64,000 bases of DNA from the NCBI RefSeq assembly GCF_003990445.1, contig NZ_REEZ01000010.1, forward strand, positions 99,303 to 163,302, written 5' to 3'. Position 1 is the stretch's first letter, and the number at the start of each line of letters is the position of its first letter. This stretch comes from Pararhodobacter zhoushanensis. GTDB taxonomy: Bacteria; Pseudomonadota; Alphaproteobacteria; Rhodobacterales; Rhodobacteraceae. A program made the translations under genes and the position numbers. Shown here one piece after another: positions 33,925 through 43,369 of the stretch. The notes below the pieces were generated by a model that saw nothing but the letters and a program-made list of their open reading frames with translations, was not told the origin of the DNA and ran no database searches.

Positions 33925-35097
33925 ATGATGAGGCGCGGATTGGCTCAACAGCGTGAGTATCTGGTTGTCGGAGCAGGGCTTTCAGGCGCGGTTTTGGGCC
34001 GTGAGCTGGCAGAGGCCGGGCACCGGGTGCGCATCATCGAGGCGCGCAACCACATCGCCGGGAATTGCCATACCGAACGCGACGCTGAAACCGGCGTTCT
34101 GGTCCATGTCTATGGCCCGCATATCTTTCACACCAACGATGCCGAGGTGTGGGAATACGTGTCGCGGTTCGAGCAGTTCCGCCCCTACAAGAACCGCGTG
34201 AAGGCGCAGACCGGTGGGCGGGTGTTTTCACTGCCGATGAACCTGCTGACCATCAACCAGTTCTTCGGCAAGACCCTGCGCCCCGACGACGCCCGCGCCT
34301 TTGTCGAAACACAGGCGGATCTCAGCATTACCGATCCGCAAAGCTTTGAAGATCAGGCGCTGCGCTTTGTCGGACCCGCGCTGTATGAAGCCTTCTTCAA
34401 GGGCTATACCCAAAAGCAATGGGGCTGCCACCCGCGCGAACTGCCCGCCTCGATCCTCAAGCGCCTGCCGGTTCGCTTCAACTATAACGACGACTATTTC
34501 GCACACCGGTTTCAGGGCATCCCCGAAGGCGGCTACACCGCGATGGTTGCGCGCATGCTGGATCATCCGGGGATCACCGTGACGCTCAACACGCCCTATG
34601 AACCGGCGATGGCCGACACGGTCGACCATGTCTTCTGGTCCGGCCCGCTGGATGGCTGGTTCGGCTATGACATCGGGCGGCTGGGCTACCGCACGCTGGA
34701 TTTCGAGCGTTTCACCGCGCCGGGCGACTGGCAGGGTTGCGCCGTGATGAACTATTGCGACGCGGATGTGCCGTGGACGCGGATCACCGAGCACAAGCAT
34801 TTCGCGCCGTGGGAAACGCATGAAGGATCGGTCCTGTACCGCGAGTTTTCGCGCGCCGCCGCGCCGGGGGATACGCCGTTCTATCCGATTCGGATGGTCG
34901 AAGAGAAAGCCTTGCTGGGCCAATACACCGCGCGCGCGCAGGCTGAGCGTGGGGTAACCTTCATGGGGCGGCTGGGCACGTATCGTTATCTCGATATGGA
35001 TGTGACCATCCGCGAAGCGCTGGACGCGGCGCGGGGCGTCCTGACATGCCTCAACCAAGACACGAGGATTCCGGCGTTTTTCAGTCAACCGGCCTGA
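33925..35097 (+). CDS. glf: UDP-galactopyranose mutase
   Basis: A 390-residue flavoenzyme converting UDP-galactopyranose to UDP-galactofuranose, the donor for galactofuranose in surface glycans. The FAD site is YLVVGAGLSGAVLGRELAEA with acidic RIIEARNHIAGNC. Further family motifs are VYGPHIFHTND, FSLPMNLLTINQFFG, GYTQKQWG and the active-site region RFNYNDDYF. The end SRPA-type tail is short. Start is the first of two adjacent ATGs at 33925; the ribosome site is weak. Confidence 0.96.
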   Translation: MMRRGLAQQREYLVVGAGLSGAVLGRELAEAGHRVRIIEARNHIAGNCHTERDAETGVLVHVYGPHIFHTNDAEVWEYVSRFEQFRPYKNRVKAQTGGRVFSLPMNLLTINQFFGKTLRPDDARAFVETQADLSITDPQSFEDQALRFVGPALYEAFFKGYTQKQWGCHPRELPASILKRLPVRFNYNDDYFAHRFQGIPEGGYTAMVARMLDHPGITVTLNTPYEPAMADTVDHVFWSGPLDGWFGYDIGRLGYRTLDFERFTAPGDWQGCAVMNYCDADVPWTRITEHKHFAPWETHEGSVLYREFSRAAAPGDTPFYPIRMVEEKALLGQYTARAQAERGVTFMGRLGTYRYLDMDVTIREALDAARGVLTCLNQDTRIPAFFSQPA

Positions 35098-35310
35098 ATT
35101 GCTGCATCGCGGCATAACGCTGCGCCCCTTGCCGCGCTGCCACTCGAACAGGCAAAGACTGGCACGAAGTCGCCATTCGATCAAATTTGACGGTAAATCT
35201 TGGTGCTTTTTGGCGGAAAATCGCCCATTCTGTGCTTAGGGATGTTCATTTGAATCCCAAGGCTCCATTTGATCCTCTCGATTGAATACTGCAGTTGCAT
35301 TGGTAAACGC

Positions 35311-37200
35311 ATGCTCGAACGCCTAACCACTCTTTCGCGGTCGGCCAAACAGACGATTCTGTTGGTTCTGGATATTGTCCTGGTTCCGGTGTCACTGTTG
35401 GTGTCGATGGCGATCTTGTCGGGCTATCTGCCGAGCGCGGCGGCAATCGTGGCAGAAGCCCCCGCGCTGATCCTGCTCACCACGGCCTCGGCGTTTTTGT
35501 CGATCGCTCTGGGTCTGCCCCGTGTTCAGCTGAAATCGTATGAGCTTTCGGCACTGGGGCGCTCGGCCGCATTGGCGGCTGTGCTGGCCGGGATCCTGGG
35601 CATCATGGTGATGGCCGGATTGTCCGATGTCGAAGTCGGCGCGCCCGTGGTTCTGGCGCTGATCTATACGGTGTTCAGTGCGGCTTCGCGGCTGTTTTTG
35701 CTGCAAATCCTGATCTCGGTCTATCGTCAGACCGGGGCCGAAACCCGCGTGATGATCTACGGCGCGGGCGTGACGGGGGTTCAGCTGGCAATGGCGCTGA
35801 AATCCTCGCAGGATGTGCGGTTGCTGGGCTTTCTGGATGACAACACGGTGCTGCATGGAATGACCGTTGCCGGGCAGACGGTTTACCCTGCCCAGCGCAT
35901 CGAAATGCTGCTTGAGACGCACAAGATCGACAAGGTTCTGCTGGCGATGCCCTCTCTCAGTCAGCCGCGTCTGGCTCAGATCGCCCGCCGCGTGTCCAGA
36001 CTGAAGGTCGAAGTGCAGACCCTGCCGTCCTTTGCGCAACTGATCGGTGAAGAGGCTATCGTCGACAAACTGGCCCCGGTCTTGCCGCAGTCGGTGCTGG
36101 GGCGCGAACATTTCGCGGACGCGCTGGACGGTGGCTGCGGGGCGTATGAGGGGCGTGTGGTGATGATCTCAGGCGCTGGGGGCTCGATCGGGTCCGAGCT
36201 GTGCCGCCAGATCCTGCACTGCAATCCCACCAAGCTGGTTTTGCTGGAAGTCACCGAATTCACGCTGTTCTCGATCGAGCGGGAATTGCGCGCACTTGCC
36301 GAAGAGACCCTGTGCCAGATTGTCCCCGTGCTGGCCTCGGTCTGCGATGCCCGCGCGGTGACTGCGACAATCCGCGCGCATGGCGTCAACGTCATCCTGC
36401 ACGCCGCAGCCTACAAACATGTGCCGATGGTCGAACGCAATCCCATCGCCGGGATCAGCAACAACATCTTTGGCACGCTGACCATGGCGCAGGCGGCTGC
36501 CGACACCGGGATCGAGCGTTTCGTTCTGGTCTCGACCGACAAGGCCGTGCGCCCGATTGGCGTGATGGGCGCGACCAAGCGTCTGTCGGAAATCGTCGTC
36601 GGCGATCTGGCGCGGCGCAACAGCACAACGATCTTTACCATGGTGCGGTTTGGCAATGTCCTGGGCTCGTCTGGCTCGGTCGTGCCGATCTTTTACGAGC
36701 AGGTCAGCCGGGGCGGGCCGGTCACGGTCACCGATCCTGACGTCACGCGATATTTCATGACCGTCCAGGAAGCCTGTCGCCTTGTGCTGTGGGCCGGAAC
36801 CCTGGCTCAGGGCAGCGGTGAAATCTTTGTGCTGGATATGGGCAAACCGGTCCGCATCGTCGAACTGGCGCGTCAGGTCATCGAAGGCTCGGGCTATTCC
36901 GTCCGAAATGCAAGCAACCCTGACGGGGATATCGAAATCATCACCACGGGCCTGCGCGACGGCGAAAAGCTGCACGAAGAGCTGTCGATTCATCAAAAGC
37001 TGGCACCCACAGCCCATCCCAAGCTGTCGCGCGCGCGCGAGGTTGCCTTGTCCGAGTTCGAGATTGCGCGCGCGCTGCAAGGGTTGCGAAGCGCGGTGGA
37101 CAAAGGCGACGCGAATGCCGCGGTCGAGGAAATGATGCGCTGGGTCAAGCGGGATCTGGTCGCCAACACCGCCCCCGGCGTTGCCACCGGCGACCTGTGA
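35311..37200 (+). CDS. Nucleoside-diphosphate-sugar epimerase/dehydratase (FlaA1/WbpM/CapD-type)
   Basis: A 629-residue membrane-bound enzyme. About four N-terminal helices (1-135) precede a Rossmann-like domain (MIYGAGVTGVQLAMAL, glycines near residue 151). The catalytic extended-SDR domain begins at GAGGSIGSELCRQI (288-301). The active site reads STDKAVRP (Ser408) and MGATKR, with Met419 in place of the usual SDR tyrosine and Lys423. That Ser-Met-Lys arrangement marks the long WbpM/PglF-type UDP-GlcNAc 4,6-dehydratases, which begin synthesis of dideoxy sugars. The ATG at 35311 is preferred to an upstream TTG. The 213 bases upstream are AT-rich and probably hold the promoter. Confidence 0.92.
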   Translation: MLERLTTLSRSAKQTILLVLDIVLVPVSLLVSMAILSGYLPSAAAIVAEAPALILLTTASAFLSIALGLPRVQLKSYELSALGRSAALAAVLAGILGIMVMAGLSDVEVGAPVVLALIYTVFSAASRLFLLQILISVYRQTGAETRVMIYGAGVTGVQLAMALKSSQDVRLLGFLDDNTVLHGMTVAGQTVYPAQRIEMLLETHKIDKVLLAMPSLSQPRLAQIARRVSRLKVEVQTLPSFAQLIGEEAIVDKLAPVLPQSVLGREHFADALDGGCGAYEGRVVMISGAGGSIGSELCRQILHCNPTKLVLLEVTEFTLFSIERELRALAEETLCQIVPVLASVCDARAVTATIRAHGVNVILHAAAYKHVPMVERNPIAGISNNIFGTLTMAQAAADTGIERFVLVSTDKAVRPIGVMGATKRLSEIVVGDLARRNSTTIFTMVRFGNVLGSSGSVVPIFYEQVSRGGPVTVTDPDVTRYFMTVQEACRLVLWAGTLAQGSGEIFVLDMGKPVRIVELARQVIEGSGYSVRNASNPDGDIEIITTGLRDGEKLHEELSIHQKLAPTAHPKLSRAREVALSEFEIARALQGLRSAVDKGDANAAVEEMMRWVKRDLVANTAPGVATGDL

Positions 37201-37212
37201 CCGCGGCCATCC

Positions 37213-39963
37213 TTACATGATCTCGATATAGTCGGGCAGGTTGTCCAGGTCATCGAACCCGTTCAGGATGACCACATTGCCACCGACGTCGCTGAAGTCG
37301 AGCACCACATTGCCTTGATCATCCAGCGAGCCGAACCGCTCGACGACCTGTTCTGCCGTCAGATCGCCAAGGGGGAACCAGATCCAGTCATCCAGACGGA
37401 TCAGGTCGCCGTCATCGGGGTTGAAGTCCATCAGCCTGCCGGTGTCGTGATCGCGGAAGAACTCGAACACATCCGCCCCGCCGCCGCCCCAATACAGGTC
37501 ATAGCCAGAACCACCGCGCAACGTGTCGTTACCGGCGCCACCACTGATCTCGTCGTCACCCTCACCACCCACGAGCCAGTCATCGCCCGCACCGCCCTGG
37601 ATCGTGTCGTTACCCGCATCCCCCCAGACGCGATCATTACCACTGCCCGCATCAATACTGTCGTTACCTTGCTTGCCATACAGCAGGTCGTTCCCGTCGC
37701 CGCCAGCGACCAGATCGTCGCCTTTGCCGGCCATGATCTGATCGTCGCCGTCGCCGCCCAGCATTGTATCGTCACCGACCCCGCCCCAGAGGGTGTCGCG
37801 ACCGGTGCCGCCATCCAGAACATCATTACCACCGGCACCAAAAAGCACGTCATTGCCGCCACCGCCGCGCACGGTGTCCTCGCCCCGGCCGCCGCCGGCG
37901 GCATCATCGCCGTCCCCGGCATCAATCAGGTCATTCCCCCAGCCGCCAAAGATAAGGTCGGTGTCGACGCCCCCCATCGCCGTGTCATCGCCGTTGCCGC
38001 CGAACATCCAGTTGCGTCCGCCTGTGTCGGAAAGATAGTCGTCGCCATCGGCACCCCCCAGAGTGTCGGCCCCGCCGCCCCCGAAGATGGTGTCATTCCC
38101 GGCCCCGGCCATGAGCAAATCCTTGCCACCGCCGCCGTCGATCCAGTCATTGCCAACGCCGCCAAGGACGGTGTCCTTGCCGCCCCCGCCGATCAGCGTG
38201 TTTTCGCCATCGATGACCTCGATCGAATCCTTGCCATCCCCGCCGTCGATCCAGTCATTGCCGACGCCGCCAAGGATGGTGTCTTTGCCGCCCCCGCCGA
38301 TCAGCGTATTATCGCCATCGGTGACCTGTATCGAATCCTTGCCACCCCCGCCGTCGATCTGGTCATTGCCGTCGCCGCCGGACAGAATGTCATTGCCATG
38401 GCCACCCTCGATGGTGTCGTCGCGCTCGGTGCCCGTCAGCACATCGCGCAAATCGCCGCCGATCAGATGCACGCCATCATTGGGCGGCGGTGCTTCCTGA
38501 GGTTCCTCAGGCTCGACATAGGCGAAATGATCGCCCCAATCGAAGCCCTCGGGGAACAGATCCTGAAGCGACAGCGGCCGTCCGTCCGCGGCCGTCAGAA
38601 TGATGAAATGACCGCGATACTCAAGGATCATGCCATGCGACGTTGTGGTCACCGTCAGTTGCGACGCATCGCGCAGCATCGGCAGATCGGACAGGTCCAG
38701 CCGGTCCATACCACGCTGAAAATCGGTGATTTCGGTCGTGCCACTGCCATTGCGGATCACGAACACATCCTGTCCGCCACCGCCCGACATCTGTGTCCCA
38801 CTGTCGCCGCTAACCAGAATATCCGAGCCCGCGCCACCCACCAGCGTATCATTCCCGCCCAGCGCCATAAGAATATCGTCGCCGCTGGTGCCCGTCAGCC
38901 TTTCGGGAGTGTTCGTGCCGCCCTGCACTGTGCCCAGCGATGACAGGTCCAGCGTGAACTGCGTCACACCGCTTTCATTCTGCGCGCCGACGAAGATATG
39001 CAGCGTCGTTCCTTCGACCACCATCGAGATCGCGCTGACCTTGTGCATCGAGGTATCGCTGGTGTCGCCGACGGTCTGGATCGCCACCAGCGAGCCATCC
39101 GGCAGCATCTGGAAAAGCGTCACCCCGTTATCTGCACCGCCCGCAACGACAAAGACATGGTCGCCCACCTGCACCACATCCATCGCCTGCACACCCTCAA
39201 ACCGGGTGTTGCCGGTGTCGACCACGTGGTCAACCGGCACCAGAGCGCCGCTTTCGGTCAATCGCATCACCGACAGCGACGAGGTTCCGGCGCAGGCAAG
39301 GATGACATAGGTCATCCCGCCGATCTGCACGACCTCCATCGCGGTCGGCGCGTCAATGCCAAGACCCTGCTCGACTCCTATGGTGCCGGTTTCGGTCATC
39401 CGGCCATCGGCCTGATCGACCCGGAACGCCGTAACCCCGTCCGTATCCCCGCCCAGCGCTGTCAGCACATAGCTGTGGCCCCCGACCGTGACGCCGACAA
39501 GGTCCACCAAGTGCGACCCATCAAAGCTTTGCGGGAACAGCGCGCTGGTGCCGTTGGTCATGGTGAGCAGGGCTTCAAGATGGCCCGTGCTGCCGTGCTC
39601 GGCGGCATTATCCGCATGCCACCAGCCGGTCGTTGTCTGTCCACCTATGGTGCCATCGGCGCGCAGTTCATAACCGATCAAGCCCTGCGCACGGGTGCCG
39701 ATCAACAGCGTGAGACCGTCGCCGGTTTCGGCGAGGATGATTTCGTCGTTGACGGTGCTGGTGATATTGTCGGGAAAGATCACCTGCGTATTCAGATGCG
39801 CCTGACCGTCGCCGCCGATGACGTAATCGACCAGTCCGCCATTGCGGCCTGTGCTGGAATACAGATGCACCTGCCCACCGACGAGCACCGCTTCGAGATC
39901 GGTGATGCCCGCATCGAGCATTTCCGTCCCTGACCCGATCACGCCCTGCAACTGTAGCCGCAT
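37213..39963 (-). CDS. Beta-propeller/RTX calcium-binding protein
   Basis: A 916-residue acidic protein with no N-terminal signal peptide. Residues 1 to about 365 hold repeated blade-like units (for example GGHSYVLTALGGDTDGVTAF and GDHVFVVAGGADNGVTLF), suggesting a beta-propeller. A first hemolysin-type calcium block with a serralysin-like segment follows (TGTSGDDILMALGGNDTLVG, then DVFVIRNGSGTTEITDFQRG). A long second RTX block of roughly thirty nonapeptides runs to about residue 860. The C-terminal tail ends VVILNGFDDLDNLPDYIEIM, a plausible type I secretion signal. It is transcribed opposite to the flanking polysaccharide genes. It is probably exported by a type I system, perhaps the one at 2621-5613. 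Confidence 0.88.
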   Translation of the reverse strand: MRLQLQGVIGSGTEMLDAGITDLEAVLVGGQVHLYSSTGRNGGLVDYVIGGDGQAHLNTQVIFPDNITSTVNDEIILAETGDGLTLLIGTRAQGLIGYELRADGTIGGQTTTGWWHADNAAEHGSTGHLEALLTMTNGTSALFPQSFDGSHLVDLVGVTVGGHSYVLTALGGDTDGVTAFRVDQADGRMTETGTIGVEQGLGIDAPTAMEVVQIGGMTYVILACAGTSSLSVMRLTESGALVPVDHVVDTGNTRFEGVQAMDVVQVGDHVFVVAGGADNGVTLFQMLPDGSLVAIQTVGDTSDTSMHKVSAISMVVEGTTLHIFVGAQNESGVTQFTLDLSSLGTVQGGTNTPERLTGTSGDDILMALGGNDTLVGGAGSDILVSGDSGTQMSGGGGQDVFVIRNGSGTTEITDFQRGMDRLDLSDLPMLRDASQLTVTTTSHGMILEYRGHFIILTAADGRPLSLQDLFPEGFDWGDHFAYVEPEEPQEAPPPNDGVHLIGGDLRDVLTGTERDDTIEGGHGNDILSGGDGNDQIDGGGGKDSIQVTDGDNTLIGGGGKDTILGGVGNDWIDGGDGKDSIEVIDGENTLIGGGGKDTVLGGVGNDWIDGGGGKDLLMAGAGNDTIFGGGGADTLGGADGDDYLSDTGGRNWMFGGNGDDTAMGGVDTDLIFGGWGNDLIDAGDGDDAAGGGRGEDTVRGGGGNDVLFGAGGNDVLDGGTGRDTLWGGVGDDTMLGGDGDDQIMAGKGDDLVAGGDGNDLLYGKQGNDSIDAGSGNDRVWGDAGNDTIQGGAGDDWLVGGEGDDEISGGAGNDTLRGGSGYDLYWGGGGADVFEFFRDHDTGRLMDFNPDDGDLIRLDDWIWFPLGDLTAEQVVERFGSLDDQGNVVLDFSDVGGNVVILNGFDDLDNLPDYIEIM
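38137..38352. repeat. Tandem 108-bp direct repeat inside the RTX block
   Basis: Two adjacent 108-base units (38137-38244 and 38245-38352) differ at few positions, and the start of a third follows. Each encodes 36 residues, four RTX nonapeptides, such as GNDWIDGGDGKDSIEVIDG. The high nucleotide identity points to a recent duplication. Confidence 0.85.
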
Positions 39964-40154
39964 GATGACACCCTTAATCCACCGGGGACCAGCCTGCCGC
40001 GACCGCATGGCACCCGGCGCCCGAGATTACGGCGAAATCATGGCGTTCATTTTGCATTCGACTCGATTTGCGCCGGGACTTTGGGCCGTCCGTACGGCAG
40101 GATTTGACAGCATCGGCCCGGCGGCCTAGCTGGGCTGCGGCGAAGGGGAACAGG

Positions 40155-41141
40155 ATGCACAACTCAACAGGGGCCGGAAACGGGCGGGTCGTGGCGGTGG
40201 TCGTGACCCATCAGCGGCTGGCCCAGCTGCGCGTCACGCTGCCCGCCCTGTTGGCCTGCGACCCGCAGGCGCTGGCAGCCGTGCTGGTGGTCGACAACGC
40301 GTCGGACGACGGCACGCCTGAGTGGCTGACCGCGCAATCAGATCCCCGCCTGAGCGTGCTGCGTCTGGATGAGAACCGCGGCGGCGCGGGTGGGTTTGAA
40401 GCGGGCATGCGCCGCGCGATGCGCGATTTGTCGCCCGACTGGATCGTTGTGATGGACGATGACGCACGGCCCGAACCGGGTGCGATGGCCGCGTTTCAGG
40501 CGCTCGACCTGAGCGGCTATGACGGTTTCGCCGCCGCCGTGCGTCACCCGAACGGTGCGCTCTGCGAGATGAACCGCCCGACCTATAACCCCTTTTGGCA
40601 CAAAGGGATTTTGCTGCGCACCCTGCTGGGCGGCGGGCGCGGCGCGTTCCATCTGGGGCCCGAGGATTTCGCCACCCCCGGCCTGCGCGCGATCGACGGC
40701 GCGTCCTTTGTCGGTTTCTTCGTCCGCGCAGCCACCGTGCAACGGCGCGGCTATCCTGACCCCGCGCTGTTTTTGTATGGCGACGACGCAATTTATACGA
40801 TGGGGCTGTCCAAGGCCGGGCACCGGCTGGGTTTTGACCCCTCGGTGCGGTTCGAGCATGACAGCAGCACCTATTCCGCTGCCGATCCCCGGATCAAGCC
40901 ACTGTGGAAGGTGTATTACTACCACCGCAATCTGCTGATCCTGTACCGCATCGCCACCGGCATCTTCTTTGTGCCGGTGCTGTGCCTGTACCTGCCCAAA
41001 TGGCTGCTGCGCCTGCGCCACCACCGGGGCGAACGCGGGCGCTTCCTGCGGCTGTTCGGGCTGGCTCTGATCGACGGCCTGCGCCGCCGCACCGACCGCG
41101 CGCGGGCCGAGGTGTTGCGGATCGCCGAGGGTCGCCGCTGA
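40155..41141 (+). CDS. GT2 glycosyltransferase, galactofuranosyltransferase-like
   Basis: A 328-residue GT-A enzyme. The start VVAVVVTHQRLAQLRVTLPAL and LVVDNASDDGT are typical GT2. NRGGAGGFEAGMRRA and the metal site IVVMDDDARPEPG resemble the GlfT2/WbbI type of galactofuranosyl- or rhamnosyltransferase. FLYGDDAIYTMGLSKAGHRL with a later FEHD supplies the acceptor-side acidic and His residues. A C-terminal hydrophobic, Arg-rich segment suggests membrane contact. UDP-galactopyranose mutase 5 kb upstream supports galactofuranose as donor. The ATG at 40155 follows AACAGG. Confidence 0.85.
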   Translation: MHNSTGAGNGRVVAVVVTHQRLAQLRVTLPALLACDPQALAAVLVVDNASDDGTPEWLTAQSDPRLSVLRLDENRGGAGGFEAGMRRAMRDLSPDWIVVMDDDARPEPGAMAAFQALDLSGYDGFAAAVRHPNGALCEMNRPTYNPFWHKGILLRTLLGGGRGAFHLGPEDFATPGLRAIDGASFVGFFVRAATVQRRGYPDPALFLYGDDAIYTMGLSKAGHRLGFDPSVRFEHDSSTYSAADPRIKPLWKVYYYHRNLLILYRIATGIFFVPVLCLYLPKWLLRLRHHRGERGRFLRLFGLALIDGLRRRTDRARAEVLRIAEGRR

Positions 41142-41149
41142 CAGCCGCG

Positions 41150-41977
41150 TCAGCGGTTGAGCAGATAGAGGTGATGCTTGCGCAGCAGCATCAGACCCAC
41201 GACCAGCGGAATCAGTGAAAAGAGCACCACATAGGTGACCGAAATGTAGTTGGGCTGATACGTGGAATAGAACGCCTCGCGCATCATGCCGGTGATGTGA
41301 ATGAGCGGATTATACCACATATAGCCCTGCGCTTCGCTGGGCAGATCCTCGTACAGCAGAATGACGCCCGAAATGATCATCAGGGGCGCTGACATGATGC
41401 CCCAGATATTCGACCAGATCACGACGCGCTCGAACAGGTAGCAGTTCAGCACACCGATGCCGAACCCAAGCAGCGCCGACAGCGCCATCGACAGGATGGC
41501 CATCGGCCAGTCAATGATCAGCGTCAGGCCTTCGTAGAGGATGATCCCGGTCAGGATCAAAACCGTTACCGCAACGGTAACCAGTGTGTTCAGGATCAGC
41601 CGCGCCAGCACGGCATCCATCCAGGTCACGCCGGGGTAGGAAAGCAAGGCCTTGGAATAGCTCAGACTTTTCGCGATCATGCCCGAGTTGCTTCTGAACA
41701 TGGTGAAGGGCATGATCCCCGTCGCCTTGAAGAAGATAAAGCTGGTCCCCAAGGATGGTGACCGGGCGATCAGCGAAAACGCCAAACCCAGAATGATGAT
41801 CGTCGCCAGCGGCTGCATGATGGCCCAGGCAAAGCCACCGGGTGTGCGGCCAAAGCGTGTCGTCATCTCGCGCAGGACCAGTGCTGTAATCGTCCGCACC
41901 GACCGGAAATTGCGTGACAACGCCACGTCCGGGATGCGCCCGGCTGGCAGACGTGGCCCTGAAATGTCGCTCGCCAC
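41150..41977 (-). CDS. kpsM: ABC-2 type polysaccharide export permease (KpsM-like)
   Basis: A 275-residue inner-membrane permease with six predicted helices. The N-terminus reads TITALVLREMTTRFGRTPGG, a hallmark of the KpsM/Wzm family just before the first helix, followed by FAWAIMQPLATIIILGLAF. It ends RKHHLYLLNR. It pairs with the KpsT ATPase to export group 2-type capsule chains. The gene is divergent from kpsE-kpsT across an 81-base region, rather than in the usual kpsM-kpsT order. Confidence 0.93.
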   Translation of the reverse strand: MASDISGPRLPAGRIPDVALSRNFRSVRTITALVLREMTTRFGRTPGGFAWAIMQPLATIIILGLAFSLIARSPSLGTSFIFFKATGIMPFTMFRSNSGMIAKSLSYSKALLSYPGVTWMDAVLARLILNTLVTVAVTVLILTGIILYEGLTLIIDWPMAILSMALSALLGFGIGVLNCYLFERVVIWSNIWGIMSAPLMIISGVILLYEDLPSEAQGYMWYNPLIHITGMMREAFYSTYQPNYISVTYVVLFSLIPLVVGLMLLRKHHLYLLNR

Positions 41978-42058
41978 CTGTACGTCCTTTTTCTGGCCTT
42001 TGGCGCGGGGACTATGTAGAAATCACGCCGACAAGGCAAATAACCTTTGGAGAGCCGC

Positions 42059-43354
42059 GTGAACGACGACACACCCGCAAGGGGCAAGCGGCAACTGGAC
42101 CCCGGCAACCCTCAACTGGCGCGACAAGCGGAACGACAGGCGGCGCGCAAGGCCCGCGCTGCCTCGGCGCTTTCGGGGGACAATGACACGGACCAGAGCG
42201 AGCCTGCCGCCGAAATGCGGGTGCGCCCCGTCGCCGCGCCCGCCCGGATCCGGCGGCGCCATCGGGGGCTCTTTTTGTCGTTCGTCATGATGGTGATCCT
42301 GCCGGTCACGCTGGCAACGGCCTATCTGTACGTTCTGGCGCATGACCAATACGCCTCAACCACCGGCTTCACCGTGCGCAGCGACGATTCCGCGTCGGCA
42401 TCGGAAATGCTGGGGGGATTGAGCGCGATCGTCGGCGGCGGCTCGTCGTCGAATACCCATGTTCTGTATGCCTATATCAAGAGCCAGCAACTGGTCGAAC
42501 GCGTGCAGGAACAGGTCGACATTCGGTCGCTCTATTCGCAAAACTGGGACTCGGATCCGCTGTTTTCCCTGTGGCCCGATGCCACCATCGAAGATCTGCT
42601 GTGGTTCTGGCAACGGATGGTTATCATCTCGTATGACATGAACTCGGGCCTGATGGATGTTCAGGTCAAAGCGCATACCGCCGAAATGGCGCAGCGGATC
42701 GCGCGGATCATCGTCAGCGAGAGCGAACAGATGATCAACGCGCTGAACGAACAGGCGCGCTCGGACGCGATGTCCAACGCCGAGTCCGATCTTGAGGCCG
42801 CTCTGGCGCGCCTGCGCAGCGCGCGTGAAGACATCGCCAGTTTTCGCGCCCGCACGCAGATTGTCGACCCGCAGGCCGATATCGCCGGACGGATGGGCGT
42901 GATCAACGGGCTGCAGGAGTCGCTGGCGACGGCGCTCGTTGACTATGACCTGCTGTTGCAGACCACCGCGGAAAGCGACCCGCGCGTGCGTCAGGCCGAG
43001 CGCCGCATCGAAGTGATCCGCCAGCGCATCGGCGAAGAACGGCGCAACTTTGCCACACAGGACGTGACTGTCTTTGATACCGATTATCCGCGTCTGATCG
43101 CCCAGTTTGAAAGCCTGACGGTGAATCAGGAATTCGCCGAGCGTACCTATACCGCCGCTCTGACCGCGCTGGACGCCGCACGGTCGACCGCCCAGCGCCA
43201 GAGCCTGTATCTGGCAACCTATGTGCAACCGACACTGGCGCAGCGGGCAGAGTATCCTCAGCGGGCACTTCTGGTGCTCCTGACGCTGATCTTTGCCGGG
43301 CTCATCTGGTCGGCTTTGGCGCTTATCTACTACAGCCTTCGCGACCGGGGTTAA
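42059..43354 (+). CDS. kpsE: Capsule polysaccharide export inner-membrane protein (KpsE-like)
   Basis: A 431-residue polysaccharide co-polymerase of the KpsE/BexC (PCP-3) type. A basic, Arg-rich cytoplasmic tail (1-75) leads to helix one (LFLSFVMMVILPVTLATAYL). The periplasmic domain starts YASTTGFTVRSDD and contains a coiled-coil-like stretch (about 240-340). The final helix is LLVLLTLIFAGLIWSALALIYY. GGAGAG at 42049-42054 supports the GTG start at 42059. It is first in the operon with kpsT, 15 bases downstream. The outer-membrane partner KpsD is not in the window. Confidence 0.9.
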   Translation: MNDDTPARGKRQLDPGNPQLARQAERQAARKARAASALSGDNDTDQSEPAAEMRVRPVAAPARIRRRHRGLFLSFVMMVILPVTLATAYLYVLAHDQYASTTGFTVRSDDSASASEMLGGLSAIVGGGSSSNTHVLYAYIKSQQLVERVQEQVDIRSLYSQNWDSDPLFSLWPDATIEDLLWFWQRMVIISYDMNSGLMDVQVKAHTAEMAQRIARIIVSESEQMINALNEQARSDAMSNAESDLEAALARLRSAREDIASFRARTQIVDPQADIAGRMGVINGLQESLATALVDYDLLLQTTAESDPRVRQAERRIEVIRQRIGEERRNFATQDVTVFDTDYPRLIAQFESLTVNQEFAERTYTAALTALDAARSTAQRQSLYLATYVQPTLAQRAEYPQRALLVLLTLIFAGLIWSALALIYYSLRDRG

Positions 43355-43369
43355 CAAGGCGGCGACCCG

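Noticed and set aside
37315-38943. Plus-strand 542-residue Val/Ile/Ala-rich frame opposite the RTX block
   Set aside because: Its repetitive composition is the direct complement of the Gly-Asp nonapeptide codons; it is not an independent gene.
37213-39963. Periodic repeats considered as a CRISPR array
   Set aside because: The repeats are coding nonapeptide and 36-residue units without unique spacers; no cas genes are present.
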